This document shows positions 1 through 8,164 of a stretch of 64,000 nucleotides of DNA, in pieces. Within the stretch, counting starts at the first letter, position 1; each line of letters opens with the position of its first letter. This stretch comes from Viridibacterium sp035456105 (GTDB taxonomy: Bacteria; Pseudomonadota; Gammaproteobacteria; Burkholderiales; Rhodocyclaceae). A program made the position numbers and the translations under genes. The notes under the pieces are model-generated. The model searched no databases and was not told the origin of the DNA. It saw only the letters and a list, made by a program, of their open reading frames with translations. The stretch lies in the NCBI GenBank assembly GCA_035456105.1, contig DATIDV010000017.1, forward strand, positions 186,001-250,000, given 5' to 3'.

Positions 1-290
1 ATGCTGACCAGATTGCCTGCCTGTGCGCCGCCACGCGTCAGCAGGCCGCCGGCCTGCGAATAGATCTGCCCCGCCACGGGCGCCATGACATACAGCGAGA
101 TCACCAACGCAAGACCATTCAGGACGAGGTTGGGCGGCACCTGTTGCAAACCCAGGGCGTTACGCGCCAGCCCCATGACCACCACCAGCTTGGCGAAAGA
201 GGTCACCATCACGGCCAGGAAGGGCGCAAGCCCCAGCAGGCCGAGTGCCACCAGCGTGAAGATCGGGTCGGGAGACGAGATGTTCTGCAT
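1..290 (-). CDS. sctR: Type III secretion export-gate protein SctR (N-terminal part)
   Basis: The reverse strand from the ATG at 288-290 reads an uninterrupted protein of about 96 residues that leaves the window. It begins MQNISSPDPIFTLVALGLLG and continues with hydrophobic helices and the segment VVMGLARNALGLQQVPPNLV, which is characteristic of the SctR/YscR/FliP family. SctR forms the inner-membrane export gate with SctS and SctT. It is the last gene visible in the operon, 81 bp after the sctQ stop. The C-terminal half lies outside the window, so completeness cannot be judged. Confidence 0.9.
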   Translation of the reverse strand, partial: MQNISSPDPIFTLVALGLLGLAPFLAVMVTSFAKLVVVMGLARNALGLQQVPPNLVLNGLALVISLYVMAPVAGQIYSQAGGLLTRGGAQAGNLVS

Positions 291-352
291 CGTTCGTTGT
301 GATGTCTGGCCAGAGTGGGGAGGATTCGTGTGCGTAATCGCGAAGCAGCTCG

Positions 353-395
353 GTTGCCCGCCACGGGGTGCTCAGTTGCCCGCCACGGGGTGCTC
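353..395. repeat. 22-bp tandem duplication at the sctQ stop codon
   Basis: A 21-bp sequence occurs at 353-373 and again, identically, at 375-395, separated by one base, so the repeat period is 22 bp. On the coding (minus) strand the first copy encodes the last residues of SctQ (EHPVAGN), and the TGA stop is created at the junction of the copies. The second copy lies in the short sctQ-sctR spacer. Confidence 0.9.
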
Positions 396-1568
396 GTGGC
401 CGCCACCAGCGTGTCGATCCGGCGTCACGGCTCCTGCGACCGCATTGCCGACAGCCTCCATGCGCGTGATGCGCACACCGAGGCGCCGCCCCACTGCGAC
501 GATCTCGCCAACAGCAATGACCTTGCCGGAAACGCGCACCAGCACCTCGCTGTCGGCCACATCCTGCGGCAGCTCGAAGACGTAACCCGGTCCCACTTTC
601 TCGATCTCGCCGACCGGCAGCATCACATCACCGAGTTCAAAATCGAGTTGCAGCTCCAGCTTTGAAAGATCGATCTTCATGGAGGCCTCCGTGGTTTGCG
701 TGTCCTGTACTTGCGTGTCCGGAATGCGTTGCGGCCGGTCGCCAGTTGCGGGTGATGCCGCAACGAACAATGAATCCGTCACCATGACGCGCCGTTGTTT
801 GATGAAGGCATGAACGCCAGCCGTGCGCTCCTGCGATCTGATTTGCATACGCGCGCGAATGCCGGGCGCGCCGATGGTCGAATCATCGATCCATACGAAA
901 CCGCCCGTTTCCAGCTGGGCCAGTTCTGCAGGCGCAAGCCTGGAACTGCCAAGACGCAGGGATAGCCTTCCGGTCAGCGCCTTGCCATCCAGCTTGCGTA
1001 CAGCCAGCGCGCCGAAACGATCGAGCACCCAGTCGAGAATGCCTGCATCGGCAAAGGCCATCGCGCCGGAAGTTATGGCGCCAGTCGCCCCGCTGCAGCA
1101 TTCGAAAGCCAGCGTTGGCAGACCCGGCAATTCGCGGCGTGCGAATGCGACGCTGCTTGCGCCATCGTCTGCATCCTCCTCGTGCCAGTCGATGCCAAGC
1201 AGCTGAATACCTTGCGCCAACGCACTCGGCAGGGCGGCTACACATTCCGTGACGAGACGGCTGACGACCAACGTGCGCAAATTGCGCGGCATGCCCGTGA
1301 AGGGCTCGCCGACAAGGCGCGAATCGATTGCATCAAGCCCGGAGAGGCTCACGCAAAAATTGTAGCCAGCACACTGCAGGCGGATGGACAAGGGCAGATG
1401 CAAAGGGCGCGGGGCCGTCCACCTCACCGCCACGTCACGCGCCCCGAGGCGGAATCCGATCTCGGGATAGCGCGTAATCCAGCTATTCAGGCGGCCTTGC
1501 CAACCGGGGGCCACGGCGGGCCAGACGGGCGTCGACACGGCAACGTGGGGTGTGGCTTCGCGCATCAT
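372..1568 (-). CDS. sctQ: Type III secretion cytoplasmic sorting-platform protein SctQ
   Basis: This 398-residue protein has a variable N-terminal two thirds and a C-terminal SpoA/FliN-like domain (about residues 297-385, MKIDLSKLELQLDFELGDVM onward, with the VLVRVSGKVIAVGEIVAVG core). SctQ (YscQ, HrcQ, SpaO) builds the cytoplasmic sorting platform with SctK and SctL and delivers substrates to the SctN ATPase. Its ATG overlaps the sctP stop by 4 bp, so the two are probably translationally coupled. A second in-frame start at Met297 is listed separately and would give a 102-residue SctQ-C. The extreme C-terminus is shaped by a 22-bp tandem duplication. Confidence 0.88.
   Translation of the reverse strand: MMREATPHVAVSTPVWPAVAPGWQGRLNSWITRYPEIGFRLGARDVAVRWTAPRPLHLPLSIRLQCAGYNFCVSLSGLDAIDSRLVGEPFTGMPRNLRTLVVSRLVTECVAALPSALAQGIQLLGIDWHEEDADDGASSVAFARRELPGLPTLAFECCSGATGAITSGAMAFADAGILDWVLDRFGALAVRKLDGKALTGRLSLRLGSSRLAPAELAQLETGGFVWIDDSTIGAPGIRARMQIRSQERTAGVHAFIKQRRVMVTDSLFVAASPATGDRPQRIPDTQVQDTQTTEASMKIDLSKLELQLDFELGDVMLPVGEIEKVGPGYVFELPQDVADSEVLVRVSGKVIAVGEIVAVGRRLGVRITRMEAVGNAVAGAVTPDRHAGGGHEHPVAGN
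678..690 (-). promoter_or_regulatory. Internal Shine-Dalgarno and ATG inside sctQ (SctQ-C start)
   Basis: Within sctQ, codon 297 is ATG (678-680, minus strand). It is preceded five bases upstream by a perfect GGAGG (686-690), within the palindrome GGAGGCCTCC. The start is in frame and falls exactly at the N-terminal edge of the SpoA domain, giving a 102-residue product. Internal initiation giving a short C-terminal isoform is established for YscQ and SpaO, so the same is inferred here. Confidence 0.75.
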
Positions 1569-2338
1569 GAGCGTCCTCCTGCCAAGACGGATTCGACACG
1601 AACGGGAAATTGACCGCTGGCGGAGAGAAGCCGCTCAAGCTCATCTGTGTGCGCCGCCAGTTCAATCCGTTTGTCATGGTCGGCGACATGCAGCCTGACG
1701 CACAAACCTGCGGCAATATTGATGATCTCCGCGGACACGCCCGCCATCGCACCGCCCAGACGCAACATGACGCGACCTGCAGCGTCTCCCGCTGCACCGA
1801 CGCCGACATAGACGCCCTGGCAATGCGCGGACAGCAATTGCGCGAGTTCGCCCATGCTGGTCGGCGTCGTCGCATTGCCTGTGGCAGTTGTGCCCGAGGC
1901 CGCCTGTGCAGGTAGCGGCGACACCGCAACGACGCCAGGCAGCTGCCCGGCAGAGCTGCTCACGGGCAGCGAATCACGGACAGGCTCGTCGTTCGCTGCA
2001 GCGTGCTTGTTGCCAGCCTTGTCCGCATGCCCGGCGGCGCCATCACCGCTCGCAGAATCTGCTGGCGTCGAATTGCGTTGGGGCATTGACGGCAGGCGCG
2101 CATCTGGCTGGTGCTGCCCCTGGGCACGTAACGCCAGCCTGGCAAGCACATCTCTGCCGACGTTCTCGCTCGCATCGCCAGCATGCGCGCCAGTCGCCGT
2201 CGGCAAGGCTTCGAGCAGGCGCCTGAATTGCAGCGAAGCAGGCAAGTCTGGCCGCGCCGCGCCAGGCATGCGTTGCGCGACCGTATCCACGCCTGTCGAT
2301 GCCGGTGCGGGAGGGGTGGTGGGGTCCACTTGTGTCAT
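1565..2338 (-). CDS. sctP: Type III secretion needle-length regulator SctP (YscP/FliK-like)
   Basis: The product has 257 residues. The N-terminal 150 are low in predicted structure and rich in Pro, Ala, Ser and Gln. The C-terminal domain (about residues 165-255, GELAQLLSAHCQGVYVG through LHVADHDKRIELAAHTDELE) has the FliK/SctP substrate-switch pattern. SctP is the secreted ruler that sets needle length and switches export from needle to translocators. The position between sctO and sctQ is the canonical ysc/bsc order. Its start overlaps the sctO stop by one base (TGATG). Sequence identity in this family is low, so the call rests on domain pattern plus position. Confidence 0.75.
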   Translation of the reverse strand: MTQVDPTTPPAPASTGVDTVAQRMPGAARPDLPASLQFRRLLEALPTATGAHAGDASENVGRDVLARLALRAQGQHQPDARLPSMPQRNSTPADSASGDGAAGHADKAGNKHAAANDEPVRDSLPVSSSAGQLPGVVAVSPLPAQAASGTTATGNATTPTSMGELAQLLSAHCQGVYVGVGAAGDAAGRVMLRLGGAMAGVSAEIINIAAGLCVRLHVADHDKRIELAAHTDELERLLSASGQFPVRVESVLAGGRS

Positions 2339-2892
2339 CAGAGCACTCCCTCGGCGATAGCGCCATCGCTTGATCGCTGGTTGTGCCAGCGCGCAAGCGC
2401 GTGCTCGGTGGCCAGCTCGTCAAGCTGCGATTCGCGCCGCGATTCGCCTGCGCGCAATAGGGCACGGCGCTTGTCACGCAATGCATCGCGCAGGCGCATG
2501 TGGCGCTGGCGTTCTGCGCGCGCCGCGTCAATGCGCGACTGCGCCTGCTGACGTTGGCCGCCGATCTCGCGCTGGTGCTGCAGGAGTACGCCTTCCAGCT
2601 CGCCGAACTCCGCATGTCGCTGGGTGAAGCCGCGTCCGTGCTGCACGGTGCCGCCGCTTTCCAGCCAGTCCTGCCAGCGCTGAACCCAGTACCGACGCTG
2701 CTCGTCGACGCGCGCAAGATCGCTGCGCAGCATGTCCAGCAGCTCATCAAGCTCTTCCCCTTCGCGCAATGCATCGTCAAGCGCACGCTGACAACGCGCC
2801 AGGCGTATGTCATGCACCACGCAGAGATCGACGAGTTGCCGGTCCTGAGCCGCGATTTCATTGATCGACAGATGGGCGAGCGGCGCACTCAT
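2338..2892 (-). CDS. sctO: Type III secretion stalk protein SctO (YscO/FliJ-like)
   Basis: This is a 184-residue, highly charged, almost entirely helical protein with long coiled-coil stretches, for example ALDDALREGEELDELLDMLR and QSRIDAARAERQRHMRLRDA. SctO is the central stalk of the SctN ATPase, like FliJ in flagella, and links it to the export gate. I take the ATG at 2890-2892 as the start because it overlaps the sctN stop as ATGA. An in-frame start ten codons upstream would lie inside sctN and is less likely. The family call relies on size, coiled-coil character and position between sctN and sctP. Confidence 0.78.
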   Translation of the reverse strand: MSAPLAHLSINEIAAQDRQLVDLCVVHDIRLARCQRALDDALREGEELDELLDMLRSDLARVDEQRRYWVQRWQDWLESGGTVQHGRGFTQRHAEFGELEGVLLQHQREIGGQRQQAQSRIDAARAERQRHMRLRDALRDKRRALLRAGESRRESQLDELATEHALARWHNQRSSDGAIAEGVL

Positions 2893-4319
2893 GCCACGAT
2901 CCCCGCAAGGCGATTTACGCACTCAAAGACCGGCGTGACCTCATCGACCGCTTGCTCGAGGAATGCCTGCAACTGTGCGTGGATACGAATGGCCCTATCA
3001 GCCACTTCATCCGCGCCTTGCCGGTATTCGCCCATGTGGTGAAGCATCTCGACGCTCTGATAGCTGGCCAGCAGCTCGCGCGCCGTGCCGGCAAGCCGTG
3101 CATGCTGCTCATTGACGACGTGGCGCATGACGCGACTGCGACTGACCAGCACATCGATCGCCGGAAAATGATTGGCATCGGCAAGCTTCGCCGACAGCAC
3201 GATGTGCCCGTCCAGCGTGGCACGTACTTCTTCGGCAATCGGATCGTTCAGGACGTCGTCATCCACCAGCACAGTGAAGAAGGCGGTGATCGAACCGCGC
3301 GTAGTCCGCCCTGCACGCTCGAAGAGACGTGGCAATGCAGCGAACACTGAGGGCGGAAAACCACGGCGCGTGGGCGGCTCGCCCGCAGCCAGTCCGATCT
3401 CGCGCAAGGCGCGTGCGTAGCGCGTCACCGAATCCATGAGCAGCAGCACCGACTTGCCTTCGTCGCGAAAATACTCGGCGATGGCCATTGCCACGCAAGG
3501 TGCGCGCGCCCGTTCCGCTGCCGGTCTGTCGGAAGTTGCCACGACGCAGACTGCCCTTGTCATCAAGCCCCGCTCGCGCAGCACGGCGAGTATTTCCTCT
3601 ACCTCACGACCACGCTCGCCCACCAGCGCCAGCACGATCACGTCGGCGTCACTGCCCCGCGCCAGCATGCCGAGCAGGCTGCTCTTGCCGCCGCCCGCCG
3701 GCGAGAAAATGCCCATGCGCTGCCCTACCCCGCAACTGAGCATGGCGTCGATGGCTCTCACGCCGGTCTGCAGCAGTTCGGTGACCTGTGGCCGGCCCAG
3801 GGCTTTGGGCGCATGCGCCTGCACAGGATAGGCAAGGCAGTCCGCAGGCAAAGCCTGACCACCATCGAGCAACTCGCCAAATCCATCCAGGATTCGTCCG
3901 GGCAATTGCGGACCGACGCGCACCCGGGGCTGCTCACCGCGATGGATGATCTGCGTCTGCGTGGAGATGCCCGTGAGTTCGCCATAGGGGGCCAGCAAGA
4001 CCACTTCGCGCATGACCCCGACCACCTCCGCCGCCATGCGCCAGGTACGCCCGGGATTGACCAGCTCGCACACATCGCCCACGCGTGCCGAAACGCCGAT
4101 TGCCTTGATCAGCGTACCCACCGCCTCAAGAACACGGCCTCTCATCTCGGGCCGGGAAACATCACCGGCCAGCGCGGCCAGCGCTTCGTCAAGGTAGGGC
4201 GCGACCGCAGCTTCATTGAAGAGTGGCGCCGGCACCCTGCCAGGCAAGCCGGCGTGGGCCGTGGGTTCGCGCGCCGTCAGGCGCCCATCCCTCGCCGGCC
4301 CGGTCGGCATATTCATCAT
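2889..4319 (-). CDS. sctN: Type III secretion ATPase SctN
   Basis: This 476-residue protein belongs to the F1/V1-type ATPase family. Walker A reads SPAGGGKSSLLG with the lysine near residue 212. The Walker B region is KSVLLLMDSVTRYARALREIGLAAGEPP, followed by RRGFPPSVFAALPRLFERAG, all hallmarks of SctN/YscN/FliI. It forms the hexameric ATPase at the base of the injectisome that strips chaperones and unfolds substrates. The ATG overlaps the sctL stop as ATGA with a GGGAGG motif just upstream, and its own stop overlaps sctO. It is the most strongly conserved gene of the operon and anchors the annotation of its neighbours. Confidence 0.97.
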   Translation of the reverse strand: MMNMPTGPARDGRLTAREPTAHAGLPGRVPAPLFNEAAVAPYLDEALAALAGDVSRPEMRGRVLEAVGTLIKAIGVSARVGDVCELVNPGRTWRMAAEVVGVMREVVLLAPYGELTGISTQTQIIHRGEQPRVRVGPQLPGRILDGFGELLDGGQALPADCLAYPVQAHAPKALGRPQVTELLQTGVRAIDAMLSCGVGQRMGIFSPAGGGKSSLLGMLARGSDADVIVLALVGERGREVEEILAVLRERGLMTRAVCVVATSDRPAAERARAPCVAMAIAEYFRDEGKSVLLLMDSVTRYARALREIGLAAGEPPTRRGFPPSVFAALPRLFERAGRTTRGSITAFFTVLVDDDVLNDPIAEEVRATLDGHIVLSAKLADANHFPAIDVLVSRSRVMRHVVNEQHARLAGTARELLASYQSVEMLHHMGEYRQGADEVADRAIRIHAQLQAFLEQAVDEVTPVFECVNRLAGIVA

Positions 4320-4954
4320 GCCGCCTCCCGATTCGTACGCTTGCCGACGATGCTGCTCACCAGGCCTTCTCGCACGGCATCCAGCAGCGCGCCCAGGCTG
4401 CCATCGACGATGCCGTACTCGGTGACCAGCAGGCAGGCACCGTCGCTGAGCGAGGGATCCTTGATCACGTCGATGAAATCGACATGCGGGAAATCGCGTG
4501 TGATCTCCGGCACCAGCGCATTGGCGACGTCATAGGCAGATGCCGGCACACGCAGGCGCAAACTTGGCTCCGTGCCGGCGCTCTCCAGCACGCGACGAAT
4601 CTGCCGCGCCAGCACCTCGTGCGGGCCAAGTTCGCCAAGCATGCCTTCGAGCGCCTGCATCACGGTCATGACGATACGTGTCTCGAGGCCCATGAAGGCG
4701 GCCTCCATGCGCGCCGTGGTTTCGGCCATAGCGATGGCCACGTCGCGCCTGCCGCGCGCCATGCCTTCGGCATAGCTCTCGGTCAGCACGCTCTCCATTT
4801 CTTCGTCGAGTGCTGCGAGTACGTGCGCGCGATGTGCGGTCGCTTCGCGAAGAATCTGGCGCGCCTCGACCCAGCAACTGTAGGTGTCAGCCGGTATGAC
4901 CTTGCCAACCGAGCGGGCCAGTTTTGCGCGATCCAGAACGAGTGCCAGGTTCAT
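4316..4954 (-). CDS. sctL: Type III secretion ATPase stator SctL
   Basis: The 212-residue product begins MNLALVLDRAKLARSVGKVI. It continues with a charged helical segment (about 35-100) and a C-terminal globular region (ITRDFPHVDFIDVIKDPSLSDGACLLVTEYGIVDGSL), matching SctL/YscL/FliH. The segment around GACLLVTEYGIVDGSL is the typical stator signature in this family. SctL dimers connect the SctN ATPase to SctQ and SctK in the sorting platform. It is flanked by 4-bp ATGA overlaps with sctK and sctN, indicating coupled translation. Confidence 0.88.
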   Translation of the reverse strand: MNLALVLDRAKLARSVGKVIPADTYSCWVEARQILREATAHRAHVLAALDEEMESVLTESYAEGMARGRRDVAIAMAETTARMEAAFMGLETRIVMTVMQALEGMLGELGPHEVLARQIRRVLESAGTEPSLRLRVPASAYDVANALVPEITRDFPHVDFIDVIKDPSLSDGACLLVTEYGIVDGSLGALLDAVREGLVSSIVGKRTNREAA

Positions 4955-5871
4955 ACGCCCTCCCCGGCTTGAGCGGGCAGCGGGCCCCCGTCCGAGGCAC
5001 CCTCTGCGGCTCTCGCGCGATGGCAGAGCATCGCATCCACTGTCGCGTCGTTAAGCGCTGGCGCCGCAACAAGGCAGACCTGCACGAGCTCCCTGCGCTG
5101 CAATTCACTCAGTGCAAACCTGGGCAGGCGACGATGCTCATGCGGGAAGCGAAAGCGCAGGCGTGCACGCGTACCGGCGGCATCTTCCGGCAGCACCGAC
5201 AAGGCGATCTGCATTGGCAAGGTGGACCAGATGCCGGCATCCAGCATCGCGCCACACGCCAGGTCACGGATCTTCTTCAGCGCTAGCGCGATATGCTCGA
5301 CGCCGGCGGGCTGTGCCAGGGTCTGTATGCGCAAAGCGCGGCCTATCACCGCATCCACCGCCGCGACCTCGTCGCCGCGTATCAGCCCTTGCAGGAACGG
5401 GCGCGCCAGAAGCGCTGCGGCCTGGCGCGCGAGCGACAGCAGGCTGGGCGTATCCAGCAATGCCAGACGCTTGCCCGTGTCCGAATAATCAAAGTCGTAC
5501 TGGCTTTCCAGATCGCGCAGCCCCAGCAATGCGATAGACATGTGTCGCATCCACATCGGCGTGGCATACGAAGGTACCGGAGATAGTGAAAAATCGGGGC
5601 ACTGCGCAGAGCCCTGAGCGGCCGCATGCATGATGCTCAGATCACCAAGTCCCAGCGGCTCCAAGAACGCATCGGGAGCGATCAGCCAGGACGGATGTGC
5701 GTATTCAGCAGGAAAGAGATTGAAGCGCATGACGAGGTCAAACAGCGCATCGCTTGCAATGATTGGCGAAGCAACGGCAGGCAACTCCGGTGTAGCAGGA
5801 GGACCGCCCTCCGGGTGGCTGGCACACTCCGCCATGGATAGCATCCCGGGCATATCGGTCAGGGCGCCCAT
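4951..5871 (-). CDS. sctK: Type III secretion sorting-platform adaptor SctK
   Basis: This is a 306-residue soluble protein located between sctJ and sctL, where YscK/BscK is found in Ysc-family operons. Recognisable elements are the FDLVMRFNLFPAEYAHPSWL segment near residue 45 and a conserved-looking helical middle (LARQAAALLARPFLQGLIRGDEV). SctK bridges the inner-membrane ring protein SctD and SctQ. The start at 5871 has GGGAG five bases upstream. The family diverges strongly, so the assignment leans on gene order and length. The 95-bp spacer from sctJ is one of the longer gaps in the operon. Confidence 0.75.
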   Translation of the reverse strand: MGALTDMPGMLSMAECASHPEGGPPATPELPAVASPIIASDALFDLVMRFNLFPAEYAHPSWLIAPDAFLEPLGLGDLSIMHAAAQGSAQCPDFSLSPVPSYATPMWMRHMSIALLGLRDLESQYDFDYSDTGKRLALLDTPSLLSLARQAAALLARPFLQGLIRGDEVAAVDAVIGRALRIQTLAQPAGVEHIALALKKIRDLACGAMLDAGIWSTLPMQIALSVLPEDAAGTRARLRFRFPHEHRRLPRFALSELQRRELVQVCLVAAPALNDATVDAMLCHRARAAEGASDGGPLPAQAGEGV

Positions 5872-5966
5872 GTGAGCTCCCGGGAAACGCGTGATCCGAA
5901 AGAATTCATGCGGCTCATGACGCTACGCTCCTGCTGTGACCTGATCTCATGACGGCTCCTGCGCTC

Positions 5967-6902
5967 TCAGCCATTCGCACGCGACGAAGGAACTGGCCGC
6001 GGTGGTTGCGGTGACAGGCCGCCAGGCTGGCCGCCAAAGGGCGTGACAGGCGCCACGACATTGGATGGCGAGCGGCTCGGGCGGCGCGCAGCAAAGCGCC
6101 CTCCGCCGGCTTCGTCACGCAGCCCCGCACGCACTTGCCACCACTGACGGATCGCTGTAGCCCGCGCCAGCAGCACGAGCAGGATCGCTACTGCGACCCA
6201 GGGCGCAAACACCATCCAGCGCAAGCTTGGCAAGCTGGAAGCGGAGACCAGCGTGCCGAGGAAACGCGTGACGGGCACCTGGGCAGGCACAGCCGACGTC
6301 ACCATCGAGGGGAAGAGCGTCACCGACACATTGTCCGGCGTCAGCCCTTCCACACTGCGGACGACGAGGTCCTTCACTGCAGGCACCACCGTCTGCATGT
6401 TCATGTCGGCGCGATACTTGAGGAATACCGACGTCGAGGCCGGCTTCTGCGCCACGGCCAGCGGATCGTTCGCCGGTACCACGACATGCACGCGCGCTAC
6501 CAGCACACCATCGATCTGCGACAAGGTCTTGGCGAGCGACTGCTCCATGCCATACAGGTAGCGCACACGCTCCTCGGTCGGCGTTGCCACCATCGCGTTG
6601 CCCGAGAAGATGTCCTTCATCGAGGCATAGGTTTCCTGCGGCTGGCCGTTGGCGGCCAGCACCTCGATGGCAAGCGCAATCTGCGACTCATCGACCATCA
6701 GGCTGAAGCTGTTGTCGGCACCAAGGCGCTTGTCCGCCGACACGCCACCCTTGAGCAGGGTGAGCATCATGGCGTTGACGTCCCGCTCGGAGAGATGGGT
6801 GTAGACCTCTTCCTTGCAGGCCGTCAGGAGGACGATCGCCCCGATGACCAGGCAGCGGACGATGGCGTGGAAACGGCCATGGAGGCTGTATTGAGCGCGC
6901 AT
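5967..6902 (-). CDS. sctJ: Type III secretion inner-ring lipoprotein SctJ
   Basis: The 311-residue product has a signal peptide ending in the lipobox LTAC, which places the lipidated cysteine at residue 29. The periplasmic ring-building part follows (EVYTHLSERDVNAMMLTLLKGGVSADK; PTEERVRYLYGMEQSLAKTLSQIDGVLVARVHVVVP), then a transmembrane helix near residues 230-250 and a cytoplasmic tail rich in Arg and Pro. This is the YscJ/FliF-like architecture of SctJ, which forms the inner-membrane ring with SctD. The start lies 3 bp after the sctI stop. Confidence 0.95.
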   Translation of the reverse strand: MRAQYSLHGRFHAIVRCLVIGAIVLLTACKEEVYTHLSERDVNAMMLTLLKGGVSADKRLGADNSFSLMVDESQIALAIEVLAANGQPQETYASMKDIFSGNAMVATPTEERVRYLYGMEQSLAKTLSQIDGVLVARVHVVVPANDPLAVAQKPASTSVFLKYRADMNMQTVVPAVKDLVVRSVEGLTPDNVSVTLFPSMVTSAVPAQVPVTRFLGTLVSASSLPSLRWMVFAPWVAVAILLVLLARATAIRQWWQVRAGLRDEAGGGRFAARRPSRSPSNVVAPVTPFGGQPGGLSPQPPRPVPSSRANG

Positions 6903-6905
6903 CGC

Positions 6906-7325
6906 TCAGGTCCGCGAGGTCATGGTTTGCACACTTTCTTCGAAGGTCTTCGCCGCGTGCGTGGCTGCCGTCACGTTGAACTGATATTCGTAGCACTGAA
7001 CCATCAGCTGGGCGGCTGCACCGGGCATGAGCTCCATGGGGGTGCTACGCAGCTTTTCGAGTGCGGCGTAAAGCTGTGAGCGACCCAGTACATCGCGCTG
7101 CGATGACTGCCCGGTGACTGCAGCGCCTCCCGGGTTCATGGCAGGAGTTGCATGCGCAGGTGCTGCAGCAGGTGTTGCTGACTGTGCGGCCCCCGTGTTG
7201 ATCAGACGCACCAGGCTGGCCTTGTCTGCCTTGCTCGCGGACTGTTCGGACCAGTGCACGCCCGTTGCTTGCGCCGCACCCGCCTCCATGACCGGAGGGA
7301 TGGCGCCGACGATCAGATTTGCCAT
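6906..7325 (-). CDS. sctI: Type III secretion inner-rod protein SctI
   Basis: This is a 139-residue protein with a disordered Ala/Pro-rich middle. Its C-terminal helix pattern (SQLYAALEKLRSTPMELMPGAAAQLMVQCYEYQFNVTAATHAAKTFEESVQTM) matches the YscI/SctI inner-rod family. SctI forms the short rod that joins the export gate to the needle and is an early substrate. The ATG at 7325 has AAGGAAGG four bases upstream. It lies between the sctG-like gene and sctJ, the usual ysc/bsc order. Confidence 0.88.
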   Translation of the reverse strand: MANLIVGAIPPVMEAGAAQATGVHWSEQSASKADKASLVRLINTGAAQSATPAAAPAHATPAMNPGGAAVTGQSSQRDVLGRSQLYAALEKLRSTPMELMPGAAAQLMVQCYEYQFNVTAATHAAKTFEESVQTMTSRT

Positions 7326-7356
7326 CTTTCCTTCCTTTCAATGGCGCATGAAGAAT

Positions 7357-7839
7357 TCATCTGCGCTGGTTGAAGTGCCGAAGAAACTCGACACCTTCGG
7401 TTGGCAGGGCATTCGTCCGCGCAGGCCTCGCGTCGCGGCGTGCCTGATCTATGAACAAACGTGCCCAGTCGGCGGCAACACGCTCGCTGCCATCCGCCAG
7501 GACCTCTTCGAAAAGACGCACGCTTTCCTGCGGATCGTCAGGAAGACGGCTCACCGCAAACACGGCCTTTGCCAACTGACTCTCCGGAAACTTCCTGCGC
7601 AAGACTGCAAGCAGGTCTCTGGCTTCCGCGCCCTGGCCGCACTGCAATAACGCCATTGCCTGGTAAATGCCCAGCTGCGGCAAATCCGGTCTCAACTTTG
7701 CAAGATTTGAAAACAGATCAGTCGCCATGGAGTGAAGACCTGCATCGCAGGCGAGAAAACCGGTCTGGATAAACCGTTCCCACGCCTCTTGCGACAATCT
7801 TGCCGACGCATGCAAAGGCGCTGTCATCACTGGTTCCAT
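7357..7839 (-). CDS. sctG: TPR-type needle chaperone, SctG (YscG-like)
   Basis: The product is a 160-residue all-helical protein with tetratricopeptide-like repeats: LSQEAWERFIQTGFLACDAG, MATDLFSNLAKLRPDLPQLG and IYQAMALLQCGQGAEARDLLAVL. In Ysc systems YscG, with YscE, masks the C-terminus of the needle subunit before export. Directly following sctF, this gene is the expected partner. I place the start at 7839 (MEPVM) because GAGG lies five bases before it; an ATG five codons upstream has no ribosome binding site. YscG itself is shorter (about 115 residues), so the exact orthology is less certain than the TPR chaperone role. Confidence 0.68.
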   Translation of the reverse strand: MEPVMTAPLHASARLSQEAWERFIQTGFLACDAGLHSMATDLFSNLAKLRPDLPQLGIYQAMALLQCGQGAEARDLLAVLRRKFPESQLAKAVFAVSRLPDDPQESVRLFEEVLADGSERVAADWARLFIDQARRDARPARTNALPTEGVEFLRHFNQRR

Positions 7840-7865
7840 GGCAACCTCGATCATGATGATTGCGG

Positions 7866-8084
7866 TCAGCGCGAAGCGAGTTTGGCCGTGGACTCGCCAT
7901 CCGTTTTGGCCGTATTGGTGATGGCCTCGGAGAGGAGCTTCAGGTACTCGGTGTTGAATGCGAGAATCGCCGCCAGGCCCGGCGCCTTGTCCTTGTCCGT
8001 GTTGGATGTCAGATCGTTGAGTGCCTTACCAACGCCGCTCGCGGCTGAATTCAGTGAGGCTGTAATTCCGCTGGTGTCAAACAT
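7866..8084 (-). CDS. sctF: Type III secretion needle subunit SctF
   Basis: This 72-residue protein starts MFDTSGITASLNSAASGVGK. It has the two-helix hairpin layout of needle subunits with a proline-containing turn (KDKAPGLAAILAFNTEYLKL). The chosen ATG at 8082-8084 is preceded by AGGAGA at good spacing. A longer in-frame reading starting 19 codons upstream would lack a ribosome binding site and add an unrelated segment. SctF polymerises into the extracellular needle. It is slightly shorter than typical needle proteins (about 80 residues). It sits between the sctE-like and sctG-like genes, as in ysc operons. Confidence 0.82.
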   Translation of the reverse strand: MFDTSGITASLNSAASGVGKALNDLTSNTDKDKAPGLAAILAFNTEYLKLLSEAITNTAKTDGESTAKLASR

Positions 8085-8164
8085 GACAATCTCCTCTTTG
8101 CAAATGCGCAGTGATGCGCGAAACGCCGCCGACGGCGGCAAACCTGTAGCTACGCTCTCTGCGA

